Of a DNA stretch of 64,000 bases, positions 54,866 through 62,903 are shown one piece after another (position 1 is the first letter of the stretch; each line of letters starts with the position of its first letter). The position numbers were made by a program, and so were the translations under genes. The DNA lies in contig NZ_JAFBIV010000001.1 of NCBI RefSeq assembly GCF_021531915.1, forward strand, positions 186,001 through 250,000, given 5' to 3'. The notes beneath the pieces are model-generated. The model did not search any database. It saw only the letters and a program-made list of their open reading frames with translations, and had not been told where the DNA came from. This DNA is from Oscillibacter valericigenes (GTDB taxonomy: Bacteria > Bacillota > Clostridia > Oscillospirales > Oscillospiraceae).

Positions 54866-55231
54866 TTGGATATTAAAGGAACAAAATCGTATTATGAGCG
54901 GATCAGCAATCGTGACTTATGCGACTGTGCATATTGTCAAAACTATATCCGTGAAATCAAAGCCACCTACCCGGAAATTGCTGCATATCTTTTTTCGTTA
55001 GGAATTGATATAGAAAAGCCGTTTGAAACCATGCCTCTTGAACCAGATGAAGCGGGGTATATCGAGTATATATCTGCCCAGTATATCGTTTGCGGAGAGC
55101 CTGATGATTTTGTCAAAACAGTCATAGGTTCTGTAAATGTGGATGTCGCTGATACTCATCCGTCCACACAGATAAATGAAGTCCATTTCGTTATTGAAAT
55201 ATACCCTGTTCGGTTGAAGTGGATAATGTAG
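54866..55231 (+). CDS. AT-rich orphan gene of unknown function
   Basis: About 121 residues, soluble, acidic, with a cysteine cluster CDCAYCQNY near the N-terminus and no signal or membrane segment. I do not recognise the family. The best start is a TTG (54866 or 54860) preceded by GGAGG at 54853-54857. Base composition is far more AT-rich than the flanking transporter genes, which suggests recent transfer. Its own terminator follows. Small immunity-type proteins look similar, but there is no toxin gene nearby, so no role is proposed. Confidence 0.65.
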   Translation: MDIKGTKSYYERISNRDLCDCAYCQNYIREIKATYPEIAAYLFSLGIDIEKPFETMPLEPDEAGYIEYISAQYIVCGEPDDFVKTVIGSVNVDVADTHPSTQINEVHFVIEIYPVRLKWIM

Positions 55232-55256
55232 AAAAATTCCGGCTTGGCGAACTGGC

Positions 55257-55290
55257 GGAAAGGCTCTGTCCGAAGGGATGGAGCCTTTCC
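55257..55290 (+). terminator. Terminator after the orphan gene
   Basis: Stem GGAAAGGCTC / GAGCCTTTCC with a 14 nt loop, 25 bp after the stop; T run weak. Confidence 0.6.
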
Positions 55291-55419
55291 GGCGTTTGGA
55301 CGGTGGGTCCAGAACCGGCACATGGTCAGTCCAAAAGATATAACCAAAGAAAACCATGGCGAGGTTGCATTTTTCACCCGCCTGTGCTACCATATCCAAC
55401 CGGAAATGGCGGTGGAAGA

Positions 55420-56529
55420 ATGAAACATATCCTGAATTTTCTGAAAAACGAAACGGTCCTGGCGGCGGCCTGGGTGCTGGCTCTGGTGACCATGTTCCTG
55501 GTGCCGCCGGACGGCGGGTATCTGGACTACATCGACTGGAACACCCTGATGCTGCTGTTCTCCCTGATGGCCGTCATGGCGGGGCTGCAGCGCCTGGGGC
55601 TGTTCCGGCGGCTGGGGGAGGCCCTGCTGGCCCGGACGGCCACCACCCGGCAGCTGGAGGGAGCCTTGATATTCCTCCCCTTTTTTACCAGCATGGCGGT
55701 GACCAACGACGTGGCACTCATCACCTTCGTCCCCTTCGCCCTGGAGGTGCTGCGGCTGGCGGATAGGGAGGACCGGCTGGTGCCGGTGGTGGTGCTCCAG
55801 ACCATCGCCGCCAATCTGGGCAGCATGACCACCCCCATCGGGAATCCCCAGAACCTGTATCTCTACTCCCGGTACGGCCTGACCCTGGGAACGTTTTTCT
55901 GCACCATGCTGCCCCTGACCGCAGCTTCAGCGGTACTGCTGGGGCTGTGCCTGCTGCTGACCCGGTCCCGGCCCCTGTCCATCCCGGACTTCCGGTCTGT
56001 CCCGGCGGGGAGAGACCGCAGACTGTGGCTCTATCTGGCGCTGTTTTTGCTGTGCCTGGGGGCGGTGGCCAAGTGGGTGCCTGTGTGGGCGGCCTTTCTG
56101 GCAGTGCTGGCGGCCCTGCTGCTGGCGGACCGGCCCGTGCTGGGGAAGGTGGACTACGCCTTGCTGCTGACCTTTGTGGGCTTCTTCCTGTTCGTGGGGA
56201 ACCTGGGGCGGCTGGAGGTGTTCCGGGCCCTGTTCCGGCGGCTCCTGACGGGCCACGAGGTGCTTTGCGCCGTGCTGGCCAGCCAGTGTCTCAGCAACGT
56301 TCCGGCGGCGCTGCTGCTGTCCGGCTTCACGGAAAACGGCGCCGCCCTGCTGGTGGGCACTAACCTGGGCGGCCTGGGCACCCTGATCGCCTCCATGGCC
56401 AGCCTGATCTCCTACAAGCAGATCGCCCGGAACGCTCCCGGTCTCCGGAATCGCTACCTGGGCTGGTTCACCATGGCCAACGTGGGATTTTTGCTGATAT
56501 TATTGGGCCTGCAAAGATTGCTCCCTTAA
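55420..56529 (+). CDS. SLC13/ArsB-like anion permease
   Basis: A 369-residue membrane protein with about ten helices and the ion-transporter superfamily pattern: WNTLMLLFSLMAVMAGLQRL in the first half, TNDVALITFVPFA and GSMTTPIGNPQNLYLY (SNT-like hairpin), with a matching LSNVPAALLLSGF near the C-terminus. The family includes citrate, dicarboxylate, sulfate and arsenite carriers. The ATG at 55420 is preceded by GGTGGAAG. Convergent with a LysR regulator. Confidence 0.86.
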   Translation: MKHILNFLKNETVLAAAWVLALVTMFLVPPDGGYLDYIDWNTLMLLFSLMAVMAGLQRLGLFRRLGEALLARTATTRQLEGALIFLPFFTSMAVTNDVALITFVPFALEVLRLADREDRLVPVVVLQTIAANLGSMTTPIGNPQNLYLYSRYGLTLGTFFCTMLPLTAASAVLLGLCLLLTRSRPLSIPDFRSVPAGRDRRLWLYLALFLLCLGAVAKWVPVWAAFLAVLAALLLADRPVLGKVDYALLLTFVGFFLFVGNLGRLEVFRALFRRLLTGHEVLCAVLASQCLSNVPAALLLSGFTENGAALLVGTNLGGLGTLIASMASLISYKQIARNAPGLRNRYLGWFTMANVGFLLILLGLQRLLP

Positions 56530-56533
56530 CAGA

Positions 56534-56568
56534 ACACGCCCGGACCGAAAGAGTCCGGGCGTGTTTTT
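56534..56568. terminator. Bidirectional terminator between the permease and the LysR gene
   Basis: Stem ACACGCCCGGAC / GTCCGGGCGTGT with a 6 nt loop, followed by TTTTT on the plus strand. Confidence 0.92.
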
Positions 56569-56569
56569 C

Positions 56570-57535
56570 TCAGTTGTCGTGGCGCTCTGTCAGGGACTGG
56601 TGCATCCGGGCGGTAAAGCGGATGGACTCCTGCACAGACTCCTCCAGCAGCCGCACGAACTGCTCCGTCAGGGGAGAGCGCTTGCCGCCCCGGGGGACGA
56701 TCCAGCCGATGCGGATCAGGCTCTTGCCCTCCAGGGGCACTGTCACTACCGCCTGACTGATGAAACTCTCCACCAGCAGGCCGCTGCCGGTGGTGAAGGC
56801 GTCCGTCCGGGCCAGGACGTTCATCATGGTGGCCCGGCTGTTGACGCTGATACAGCGGTCCGGCCGCTTCATGGACATCATCTGGTACTCCTCGGAAAAA
56901 TCGGCGGCCACACCCTGGGCGTGCTCAAAGGATACGTAGGGATACCCCTCTAGGTCCTTTTCGCTGACGGCGTCCCGGCTGGCAAGGGGATGGCCTTTCC
57001 GGACATAGACGCAGGGGGCCACGGCGGCCACCTCGTGGAACTCCAGCTCCCGGGCGTCCAGCAGGCGGCGGATCATCTTCTCCGTCAGCTCCGTCAGGAA
57101 GATGACGCCCACATCAGCCCGGTGGTCGTACACGTCGTCGATGACGGCATCCATGCCGGTTTCCTTGATGGAGAAGTGGAAGCGGCTGTCCCCGGCGGTG
57201 TCCAGCATCCGCAGGAAGGCGTCCTCAGTGAAGGGATACCGCTGGGTGGAGACGGAGAAGCGGGCCGGAGCCGCCGTGTCCCGGGCCTCATAGAGCCGCT
57301 CAATGCGCTGCTTCTGCTCCAGCAGGGAAATGGCGTAGCTGAGGAATTCCTTGCCCTCGGGGGTGAATTCCACGCCCCGGTTGCTGCGGACGAAGAACTG
57401 GATGCCCAGCTCCTCCTCCAGCTCCCGGACGGCGGAGGAGATGCCGGACTGGGACAGCACCAGCTTGTGGGCTGCCTTGTTGATAGAGCCGCACTTGGAG
57501 ATCTCCACCACGTAAGTCAACTGCTGAAAGGTCAT
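56570..57535 (-). CDS. LysR-family transcriptional regulator
   Basis: A 321-residue regulator: N-terminal winged HTH (MTFQQLTYVVEISKCGSINK, KLVLSQSGISSAVRELEEEL, FVRSNRGVEFTPEG) and a periplasmic-binding-like effector domain (about 90-300). The effector is unknown. It faces the SLC13/ArsB-like permease across a shared terminator; control of that permease is possible but not shown. Its promoter region (57536-57690) is AT-rich. Confidence 0.93.
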   Translation of the reverse strand: MTFQQLTYVVEISKCGSINKAAHKLVLSQSGISSAVRELEEELGIQFFVRSNRGVEFTPEGKEFLSYAISLLEQKQRIERLYEARDTAAPARFSVSTQRYPFTEDAFLRMLDTAGDSRFHFSIKETGMDAVIDDVYDHRADVGVIFLTELTEKMIRRLLDARELEFHEVAAVAPCVYVRKGHPLASRDAVSEKDLEGYPYVSFEHAQGVAADFSEEYQMMSMKRPDRCISVNSRATMMNVLARTDAFTTGSGLLVESFISQAVVTVPLEGKSLIRIGWIVPRGGKRSPLTEQFVRLLEESVQESIRFTARMHQSLTERHDN

Positions 57536-57678
57536 GCCGCGCCCTCCTCAATTTAGAATCAGTTATCGTTTTTTATTATAACCAGGGGAGGGGCTGATGT
57601 CAAATGCTGCAGCCGGGGGTCTCTTTTATCCGAAGTGCTTCCGGGGTTGGTTCGTCCGCTCACAACCGATTTGCCAAC

Positions 57679-57748
57679 AAAACTTTGCAAATACTATTGA
57701 CAATAAAACTTGGCAGTGCTATGATTGAACTGCAAAGAAAACTTGGCA
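57679..57748 (+). promoter_or_regulatory. Promoter with three direct operator-like repeats
   Basis: TTGACA (57697-57702), a 17 bp spacer and TATGAT (57720-57725). The 11-mer AAAACTTKGCA occurs three times: upstream of the -35 (57679), in the spacer (57705) and after the start point (57738). The XRE protein of the same operon is the natural candidate to bind. Confidence 0.6.
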
Positions 57749-57761
57749 TGGAGGTGCAAGT

Positions 57762-58082
57762 ATGAATAAAGAAGAGATCTTAGCTGCCAGCAGGAAAGAA
57801 AACAAAAATCAGGATATTGTTGAAGCAGAGTACTTAAAGCAAGCCGGCAGAGTGGCCTATACGGTGGGATGCCTGGTCTGCTGCCTGATTTGCGCACTGC
57901 AGTGGTTCTTCACAAAAACCGTCAACTGGGGATGCTGGGTCGTCAATTTCAGTATTTTGGGGACGATTTTTCTCGTAAAGTCAATCAAAATGAAAAAGCG
58001 CCATGAGATTTTCGTGACAGTATGCTATTATGGATTATGCGTATTTTTCGCAATCGGATTTGCAATGAGTTTGAGAGGGTAA
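57762..58082 (+). CDS. Small membrane protein, DUF6442-like
   Basis: A 106-residue protein: a hydrophilic N-terminus (NKEEILAASRKENKNQD) and three membrane helices. The start sequence ILAASRKENKNQDIVE is typical of the DUF6442-type proteins that sit next to XRE regulators in Firmicutes. Function unknown. GGAGG lies upstream of the ATG. It is co-transcribed with the XRE gene (5 bp gap) and is AT-rich relative to the surrounding DNA. Confidence 0.75.
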   Translation: MNKEEILAASRKENKNQDIVEAEYLKQAGRVAYTVGCLVCCLICALQWFFTKTVNWGCWVVNFSILGTIFLVKSIKMKKRHEIFVTVCYYGLCVFFAIGFAMSLRG

Positions 58083-58087
58083 CATCG

Positions 58088-58294
58088 ATGGAAGATTCAC
58101 TGACGCTCCATAACAGGATCAAGGAAGCGAGAACAAAAAAAGGGCTGTCCCAGGCGGCTCTTGCCGAAATGGTTGGCGTTTCAAGGAACACCATCAGTTC
58201 CATTGAGACCGGGCAGTTTAGTCCGACGGCGAAGCTGGCGCTTGTTCTGTGCATTGCATTGGATGAAAAGTTCGAGGAGTTGTTCTATTTCTGA
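58088..58294 (+). CDS. XRE-family HTH regulator
   Basis: A 68-residue one-domain regulator: RIKEARTKKGLSQAALAEMV (helices 1-2), GVSRNTISSIETGQFSPT (recognition helix), then ALDEKFEELFYF, the ending common to this small group. It lies 5 bp after the membrane-protein gene. Such pairs usually autoregulate, and three repeats at their promoter fit this. Confidence 0.88.
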   Translation: MEDSLTLHNRIKEARTKKGLSQAALAEMVGVSRNTISSIETGQFSPTAKLALVLCIALDEKFEELFYF

Positions 58295-58339
58295 GACAAA
58301 CAGCTTCCGGCATATCGGGTTGTGAAAAAGATGTTGCTG

Positions 58340-58480
58340 CTGCGGCTCCTATCCCCACGGGAACCGCTGCGCCGGGTTCCCGCGGGGACCCCGGTAGGGG
58401 CGGATTCTTCACACCCCCACGAGCTAAAAAAGAAAGACATCCGTTGGATGTCTCTCTTTTTTGGTGCGCGAGGCGGGACT
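58340..58480 (-). repeat. Tandem duplicate of terminator plus tRNA-Leu 3' fragment (copy 1)
   Basis: About 140 bp nearly identical to 58539-58681. It includes a GC-rich hairpin (CGGGAACC/GGTTCCCG), a terminator-like hairpin (58430-58462) and, at 58462-58480, the last 19 nt of tRNA-Leu(CAG) including CCA. The rest of the tRNA is missing, so this is a fragment. Confidence 0.85.
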
Positions 58481-58538
58481 GCGTCGCCGCAAGCTGCGCA
58501 TCCCTCGCTTCCGCCTGACGGCGAAAGCTCGCTTGCTC

Positions 58539-58681
58539 CGCTGCGGCTCCTATCCCCACGGGAACCGCTGCGCCGGGTTCCCGCGGGGACCCCGGTAGGG
58601 GCGGATTCTTCACACCCCCACGAGCTAAAAAAGAAAGACATCCGAAGGATGTCTTTCTTTTTTGGTGCGCGAGGCGGGACT
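58539..58681 (-). repeat. Tandem duplicate (copy 2), merging into tRNA-Leu(CAG)
   Basis: Second copy of the 58340-58480 unit with a 199-201 bp period. It runs into the intact tRNA gene at 58663-58750. Between the copies (58481-58538) is GC-rich sequence without a feature. Confidence 0.85.
58628..58662 (-). terminator. Terminator of the tRNA-Leu cluster
   Basis: Near-perfect stem AAAAAAGAAAGACATCC / GGATGTCTTTCTTTTTT with a GAA loop, directly after the tRNA 3' end. Confidence 0.92.
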
Positions 58682-58750
58682 TGAACCCGCACGTCCGTAA
58701 AGGACACTAGAACCTGAATCTAGCGAGTCTGCCAATTCCACCACTCGCGC
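58663..58750 (-). tRNA. tRNA-Leu (anticodon CAG), copy 2
   Basis: 88 nt class II tRNA. The acceptor arm GCGCGAG pairs with CTCGCGC, the anticodon arm CTAGA-TTCAGGT-TCTAG gives CAG, and there is a long variable arm, T-loop GGTTCAAGTCC and encoded CCA. Identical to the copy at 58814-58901. Confidence 0.97.
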
Positions 58751-58813
58751 GTATCAATATGCAATTCAGACCCCGGAAGGGGACCCTCCGGAATTTGCAT
58801 TCCAGAGGGAATA

Positions 58814-58901
58814 TGGTGCGCGAGGCGGGACTTGAACCCGCACGTCCGTAAAGGACACTAGAACCTGAATCTAGCGAGTCTGCCAATTCCACCACTCGCG
58901 C
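58814..58901 (-). tRNA. tRNA-Leu (anticodon CAG), copy 1
   Basis: Same sequence as 58663-58750, with CCA encoded. The 63 bp between the copies contains no gene. Confidence 0.97.
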
Positions 58902-58928
58902 GCATATATGGAGCCTTCTGAGAGGAAG

Positions 58929-59014
58929 TGGTGCGGCTGACGGGACTTGAACCCACACGTCGATACGACACCAGCACCTCAAGCTGGCCTGTCTACCAGT
59001 TCCAGCACAGCCGC
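58929..59014 (-). tRNA. tRNA-Leu (anticodon GAG)
   Basis: 86 nt class II tRNA: acceptor GCGGCTG/CAGCCGC, anticodon arm CCAGC-TTGAGGT-GCTGG giving GAG, variable arm, T-loop GGTTCAAGTCC and encoded CCA. First gene of the minus-strand tRNA cluster. Confidence 0.97.
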
Positions 59015-59135
59015 AAATGAAGCTCCCCGGAAAAGACTGCTTGATTATTATAGCGAGAAGACACCGTTCTGTCAAGCCTCATTTTTCGATTTTTTCAGAA
59101 ATTCCGAAAAGACGGTTTTCCCGGGGGAAACAGGC

Positions 59136-59167
59136 GAAAAACCGCCCGGATGATGCCATCCGGGCGG
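59136..59167 (-). terminator. Terminator of the citrate synthase gene
   Basis: Minus-strand stem CCGCCCGGAT / ATCCGGGCGG followed by TTTTT, 7 bp past the stop. Confidence 0.92.
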
Positions 59168-59173
59168 GAAAGG

Positions 59174-60565
59174 TCAGCGCTTTTCCATGGGGGTGTAAGG
59201 GCGGAAGTCCTCCACGCACTCGTAGCGGGGGCGGATCAGCTTGCTGCCGGAGGTCAGCTCCTCCATGCGGTGGGCGCTCCAGCCGGCGATCCGGGCCACG
59301 GCAAACAGGGGGGTGTACAGCTCCATGGGCAGGCCCAGCATGTCATAGACAAAGCCGCTGTAAAAGTCGATGTTGGTGGCGATGGCGTCCTTGTGCTGCC
59401 GCTCCATCAGCAGCTGCTTGCCGATGCGCTCCACGTTGGCGTACAGGGTCAGCTCGGCGTCCCGGTGCTTTTCTGCCGCCAGCCTGTGGACATAGTCCCG
59501 GAAGACCTCACAGCGGGGGTCGGACTTGGTGTAAACGGCGTGGCCCAGGCCGTAGATCAGGCCGCTGCGGTCAAAGGCCTCCTTGTTGAGCATTTTGGTG
59601 AGATAGTCGGCCACGGCGCCCTCGTCGTCCCAGTTCTTCACGTGGAGCTTGATGTCGGCCATCATGGACATGACCTTGTTGTTGGCACCGCCGTGGCGGG
59701 GACCCTTCAGGGAGCTCATAGCCGCCGTGATGGCGGAGTAGGTGTCCGTGCCGGAGGAGGTGACCACGTGGTTGGTGAAGGTGGAGTTGTTGCCGCCGCC
59801 GTGGTCCGCGTGGAGCACCAGGGCCACATCCAGGACCCGGGCTTCCAGCTCCGTGTAGCTGCAGTCCTCCCGCAGCATCCGCAGGAAGTTCTCGGCGGTG
59901 GAAAGCTCCGGCTTGGGCACATGGATGAACAGGCTCTCGCCGGGAAGGCTGTACCGCCAGGCCTGATAGGCGTAGATGGCCAGCACCGGCATGTTGCTGG
60001 TCAGCTGCAGGCACTGACGCAGCACGTTCTCCAGGCCGATGTCGTTGGGCTTGTCGTCGTAGCAGAACAACGTCAGGATGCTGCGCTGCATGGTGTTCAT
60101 CAGGTCCTGGGAGGGGGCCTTCATGATGACGTCCCGGAAGAAGTTGGAGGGCAGGGTCCGGTAGGAGGACAGCTGCACGCAGAAGTCTTTCAGCTGCTCC
60201 TCCGTGGGCAGCTCGCCGAAAAGCAGCAGGTAGGCGGCCTCCTCGAAAGCGTAGCGGCCCCGGGTGGCGGAGCCCTTGACAATGTCCCGGCAGTCGATGC
60301 CGCGGTAGTACAGAACGCCCTCGGCGGGGGTGATGTGCTCCCGGTCGGCGGCGTCCATATAGACGTTGTAGGACTGGATCTCAGCCACGCGGGTCAGACC
60401 GGTCAGTACGCCCCGCCCGTCCTCGTCGCGGAGGCCGCGCTTTACGTTGTACTCCTTGTACAGACGGGGGTCAATGTAGTTTTTCTTTTCCCACTGCTCC
60501 TTCAGGGCCAGAATGGCAGGGGTGATCTCACAGTAGGCGTTTTCCCGGTTCTCTCTCCAGATCAT
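59174..60565 (-). CDS. gltA: Citrate synthase (type II/2-methylcitrate-like fold)
   Basis: It condenses oxaloacetate with acetyl-CoA. The 463-residue protein carries the catalytic histidines in LHADHGGGNNSTF and GLGHAVYTKSDPR, the catalytic aspartate in NIDFYSGFVYD, and SSLKGPRHGGANNKV. It resembles the longer clostridial si/re-undetermined citrate synthases (N-terminal extension of about 50 residues). No aconitase or isocitrate dehydrogenase gene is adjacent; the enzyme probably supplies glutamate synthesis. RBS GGAGAGG precedes the ATG. Confidence 0.93.
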   Translation of the reverse strand: MIWRENRENAYCEITPAILALKEQWEKKNYIDPRLYKEYNVKRGLRDEDGRGVLTGLTRVAEIQSYNVYMDAADREHITPAEGVLYYRGIDCRDIVKGSATRGRYAFEEAAYLLLFGELPTEEQLKDFCVQLSSYRTLPSNFFRDVIMKAPSQDLMNTMQRSILTLFCYDDKPNDIGLENVLRQCLQLTSNMPVLAIYAYQAWRYSLPGESLFIHVPKPELSTAENFLRMLREDCSYTELEARVLDVALVLHADHGGGNNSTFTNHVVTSSGTDTYSAITAAMSSLKGPRHGGANNKVMSMMADIKLHVKNWDDEGAVADYLTKMLNKEAFDRSGLIYGLGHAVYTKSDPRCEVFRDYVHRLAAEKHRDAELTLYANVERIGKQLLMERQHKDAIATNIDFYSGFVYDMLGLPMELYTPLFAVARIAGWSAHRMEELTSGSKLIRPRYECVEDFRPYTPMEKR

Positions 60566-60716
60566 GGCAGGGTCTCCTCTCCGCTTTAAACAGATGATGT
60601 TGCAATATTACCACGCTGTACTTTCATTTTCAATGGGAGAACTGCTAAAAATCAGGAAAAAATTTTGAAATTTTGCATGATAAAAACAAGCCCTTGCAAA
60701 TAATGGGTGGACCTTT

Positions 60717-60757
60717 GTGAAAAACGACGCTCCCCGGCTTCGGAGGGCGTCGTTTTG
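60717..60757 (-). terminator. Terminator of the sirtuin gene
   Basis: Stem AAAACGACGC-CCTCCG / CGGGGA-GCGTCGTTTT with a short loop, T-rich on the minus strand. The remaining 60566-60716 interval is AT-rich and holds the presumed gltA promoter; I see nothing else. Confidence 0.85.
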
Positions 60758-60787
60758 GGGCGGACACTTGTCGTTTTGTACAAAGAC

Positions 60788-61504
60788 TCACAGCTGGGAG
60801 AGCACTTCCCCGATGGGGTCCGTGATGACCAGCCCGGCGGAGAGGTCCTGGGCCACGGCGGATTTGTTGATGAGTACCAGCTTGTGACCCCGATAATAGT
60901 TGATGAGACCGGCGGCGGGGTAGACATTCAGGGAGGTGCCGCCGATGATCAGCATGTCGGCCTCGGCAATGGCCCGGATGGCCTTGTTCAGCGTCTGCTG
61001 ATCCAGGCCCTCCTCGTAGAGCACCACGTCGGGCTTGATGATGCCGCCGCAGGGGCAGCGGGGGACGCCGGTGGTGGCCAGAATGTGGTCCAGGCCGTAG
61101 AAGGTCCGGCAGTGCTCGCAGTAGTTGCGGTGGACGCTGCCGTGGAGCTCCAGCACGTTTTTGCTGCCGGCGGCCTGGTGGAGCCCGTCGATGTTCTGGG
61201 TCACCACGGCCTTCAGCTTCCCGGCGGCCTCCCATTCCGCCAGCTTGTAGTGGGCGGCGTTGGGCCTGGCCTCCGGGGCCAGCATCTTGGCCCGGTAGAA
61301 GCGGAAGAATTCTTCGGGGTTGCTTTCGTAGAAGGTATGGCTTAAAATCGTCTCAGGCGGATACTTCCACTCCTGATGGTACAGGCCGCCGGTGCTGCGG
61401 AAATCCGGGATGCCGGACTCCGTGGAGACCCCGGCCCCGCCGAAAAACACGATGTTGTGGGAGCTGTCCACCAGTTCCTTCAGCTTTTTCACTGCATCTG
61501 TCAT
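60788..61504 (-). CDS. cobB: NAD-dependent protein deacylase (sirtuin)
   Basis: It removes acyl groups from lysines using NAD+. GGAGVSTESGIPDFR (NAD site), TQNIDGLHQAAGS, ELHGSVHRNYCEHC with catalytic His, the zinc cysteines CEHC and CPC, and GTSLNVYPAAGLI are all present in 238 residues. The ATG at 61504 follows GGAGGG. Divergent from the ArsC-like gene, sharing a short promoter region. Confidence 0.95.
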   Translation of the reverse strand: MTDAVKKLKELVDSSHNIVFFGGAGVSTESGIPDFRSTGGLYHQEWKYPPETILSHTFYESNPEEFFRFYRAKMLAPEARPNAAHYKLAEWEAAGKLKAVVTQNIDGLHQAAGSKNVLELHGSVHRNYCEHCRTFYGLDHILATTGVPRCPCGGIIKPDVVLYEEGLDQQTLNKAIRAIAEADMLIIGGTSLNVYPAAGLINYYRGHKLVLINKSAVAQDLSAGLVITDPIGEVLSQL

Positions 61505-61541
61505 CAAAATCCCTCCAATTGACAAGTAAGGAGTTCTCCCT

Positions 61542-61877
61542 ATGAATATTCAGATCTTCGGTTCCTCCAAGTCCTTCGACACCAAGAAGGCGGAGCGGTG
61601 GTTTAAGGAGCGCCGCATCAAGTACCAGTATATCGACGTCCCCTCAAAGGGATTATCCCCCCGGGAGTACCAGTCCGTCAAGCAGAAAGTTGGTTTCGAT
61701 GCCCTGGTGAACACCAAATGCCGGGCCTACGAGGACCTGTTCATGGCCTATATCACCCCGGACGCCCAGGAGAAAAAGCTGCTGGAGCACCCGGAATTGT
61801 TCCAGACCCCCATCGTCCGCAACGGCAAAGAAGCAACTGTCGGGTATTGTCCCGATATCTGGGCAAAATGGGAATAA
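61542..61877 (+). CDS. ArsC/Spx-like thioredoxin-fold protein lacking the active-site cysteine
   Basis: A 111-residue protein of the ArsC family: IQIFGSSKSFDTKKAERWFK, then KGLSPREYQSV, PELFQTPIVRNGKEATVGYC. The position of the catalytic Cys (CxxC/CxSR in ArsC and Spx) is replaced by Ser-Lys-Ser. Two cysteines elsewhere (NTKCRAY, GYCPD) do not fit the motif. It is therefore unlikely to be an arsenate reductase; function unknown. AAGGAG lies upstream of the ATG. Confidence 0.8.
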   Translation: MNIQIFGSSKSFDTKKAERWFKERRIKYQYIDVPSKGLSPREYQSVKQKVGFDALVNTKCRAYEDLFMAYITPDAQEKKLLEHPELFQTPIVRNGKEATVGYCPDIWAKWE

Positions 61878-61918
61878 ATCGCCATGCTCCGGTTTCGGGA
61901 AGAAAGGAGGTCCGCGCC

Positions 61919-62782
61919 GTGAAAGCATTTTCTCCGCCGAAAAACCGCTTCCTGCGGGGCGTGTATCTGCTGGCCCGCCGGTATCTGCGGCATAACGTGG
62001 GCGCCCAGAGCGCGGCCCTGGCCTTTTACCTGCTGTTCATGCTGTTTCCCTTTCTGATCTTCCTCAGTGCCCTGCTGGGCCTGCTGCAATTGGATGTGGC
62101 GGGCATCCTGAGGGCCCTGGGGGAGTTCCTGCCGGCCCAGGTGGTGGATGTGGTGGAGGTCTATCTGACCTATGTGGGCAGCAGCCCCAGCCCCCAGTTG
62201 CTGGTGTTCGGTCTGGTATTCTCCATCTATTTCCCCATGCGGGCCACCAACGCTCTCATGCGCTCCGTGCGGACGGCCTACCATCTGGGCCCGGCCCACG
62301 GTGTGGTCCAGGTGCTCAAGACCCTGCTGTACACGGTGCTGCTCATTGCCGCCATCGCCCTGACCCTGGTGCTCATGAGCGTCAGCGACCGGCTGCTGGC
62401 CTACTGCGTGGCCAATTTCGGCCTTCCCGTTTTCATCGCGGAGCTGTGGGCCAAGCTGCGGTTCCCCCTGGCGGCAGTGGTGGGCTACTTTGCCCTATTC
62501 CTTCTGTACGCCCTGGCCCAGGACGGCCGCCAGCCCTGGCGGAACATCTGGCCCGGGACCCTGGCGGCTCTGGCGGCCTGGATGGGCCTGAGCTGGCTGT
62601 ACGCCTGGTACGTGGAGCACATGGCCCACTACTCCCTGCTGTACGGCTCCATCGGTACGGTGATCGTCCTGCTGATCTGGCTGAATCTCAGCGCCACGGC
62701 CCTCATCATGGGGGCGGAGCTGAACGGCACCCTCATCAGCCTTCGTAAGGAGCCGCGGCCGCCGCGGAAGACCTCCAACTGA
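61919..62782 (+). CDS. YihY/BrkB-family membrane protein
   Basis: A 287-residue inner-membrane protein with six helices in the YihY pattern: NVGAQSAALAFYLLFMLFPF at the first helix, YFPMRATNALMRSVRTAY, WPGTLAALAAWMGLSWLYAWY, and YGSIGTVIVLLIWLNLSATA. The start is a GTG at 61919 with AAAGGAGG 8 bp upstream; the open frame upstream lacks an RBS and overlaps the ArsC-like gene. Its biological role is not settled. Confidence 0.9.
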   Translation: MKAFSPPKNRFLRGVYLLARRYLRHNVGAQSAALAFYLLFMLFPFLIFLSALLGLLQLDVAGILRALGEFLPAQVVDVVEVYLTYVGSSPSPQLLVFGLVFSIYFPMRATNALMRSVRTAYHLGPAHGVVQVLKTLLYTVLLIAAIALTLVLMSVSDRLLAYCVANFGLPVFIAELWAKLRFPLAAVVGYFALFLLYALAQDGRQPWRNIWPGTLAALAAWMGLSWLYAWYVEHMAHYSLLYGSIGTVIVLLIWLNLSATALIMGAELNGTLISLRKEPRPPRKTSN

Positions 62783-62834
62783 TGTCCAAACTCATGTCCA
62801 AACTGTAAAAACTGCGCGTTTCGCCGTCCTTTTC

Positions 62835-62863
62835 TTTACTTCGGCGGCAATTTGCACTACAAT
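62835..62863 (+). promoter_or_regulatory. Promoter of the aminopeptidase gene
   Basis: TTTACT (62835-62840), a 17 bp spacer and TACAAT (62858-62863), 40 bp before the ATG. Confidence 0.65.
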
Positions 62864-62903
62864 ATCACATCATTGAAAAATCTGCGAAAGGATGAAGCAT
62901 CTC

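Noticed and set aside
58218-58707. Minus-strand frames through the tRNA-Leu duplication
   Set aside because: They are built from the repeated GC hairpin and terminator and contain the tRNA fragment, so coding is not credible.
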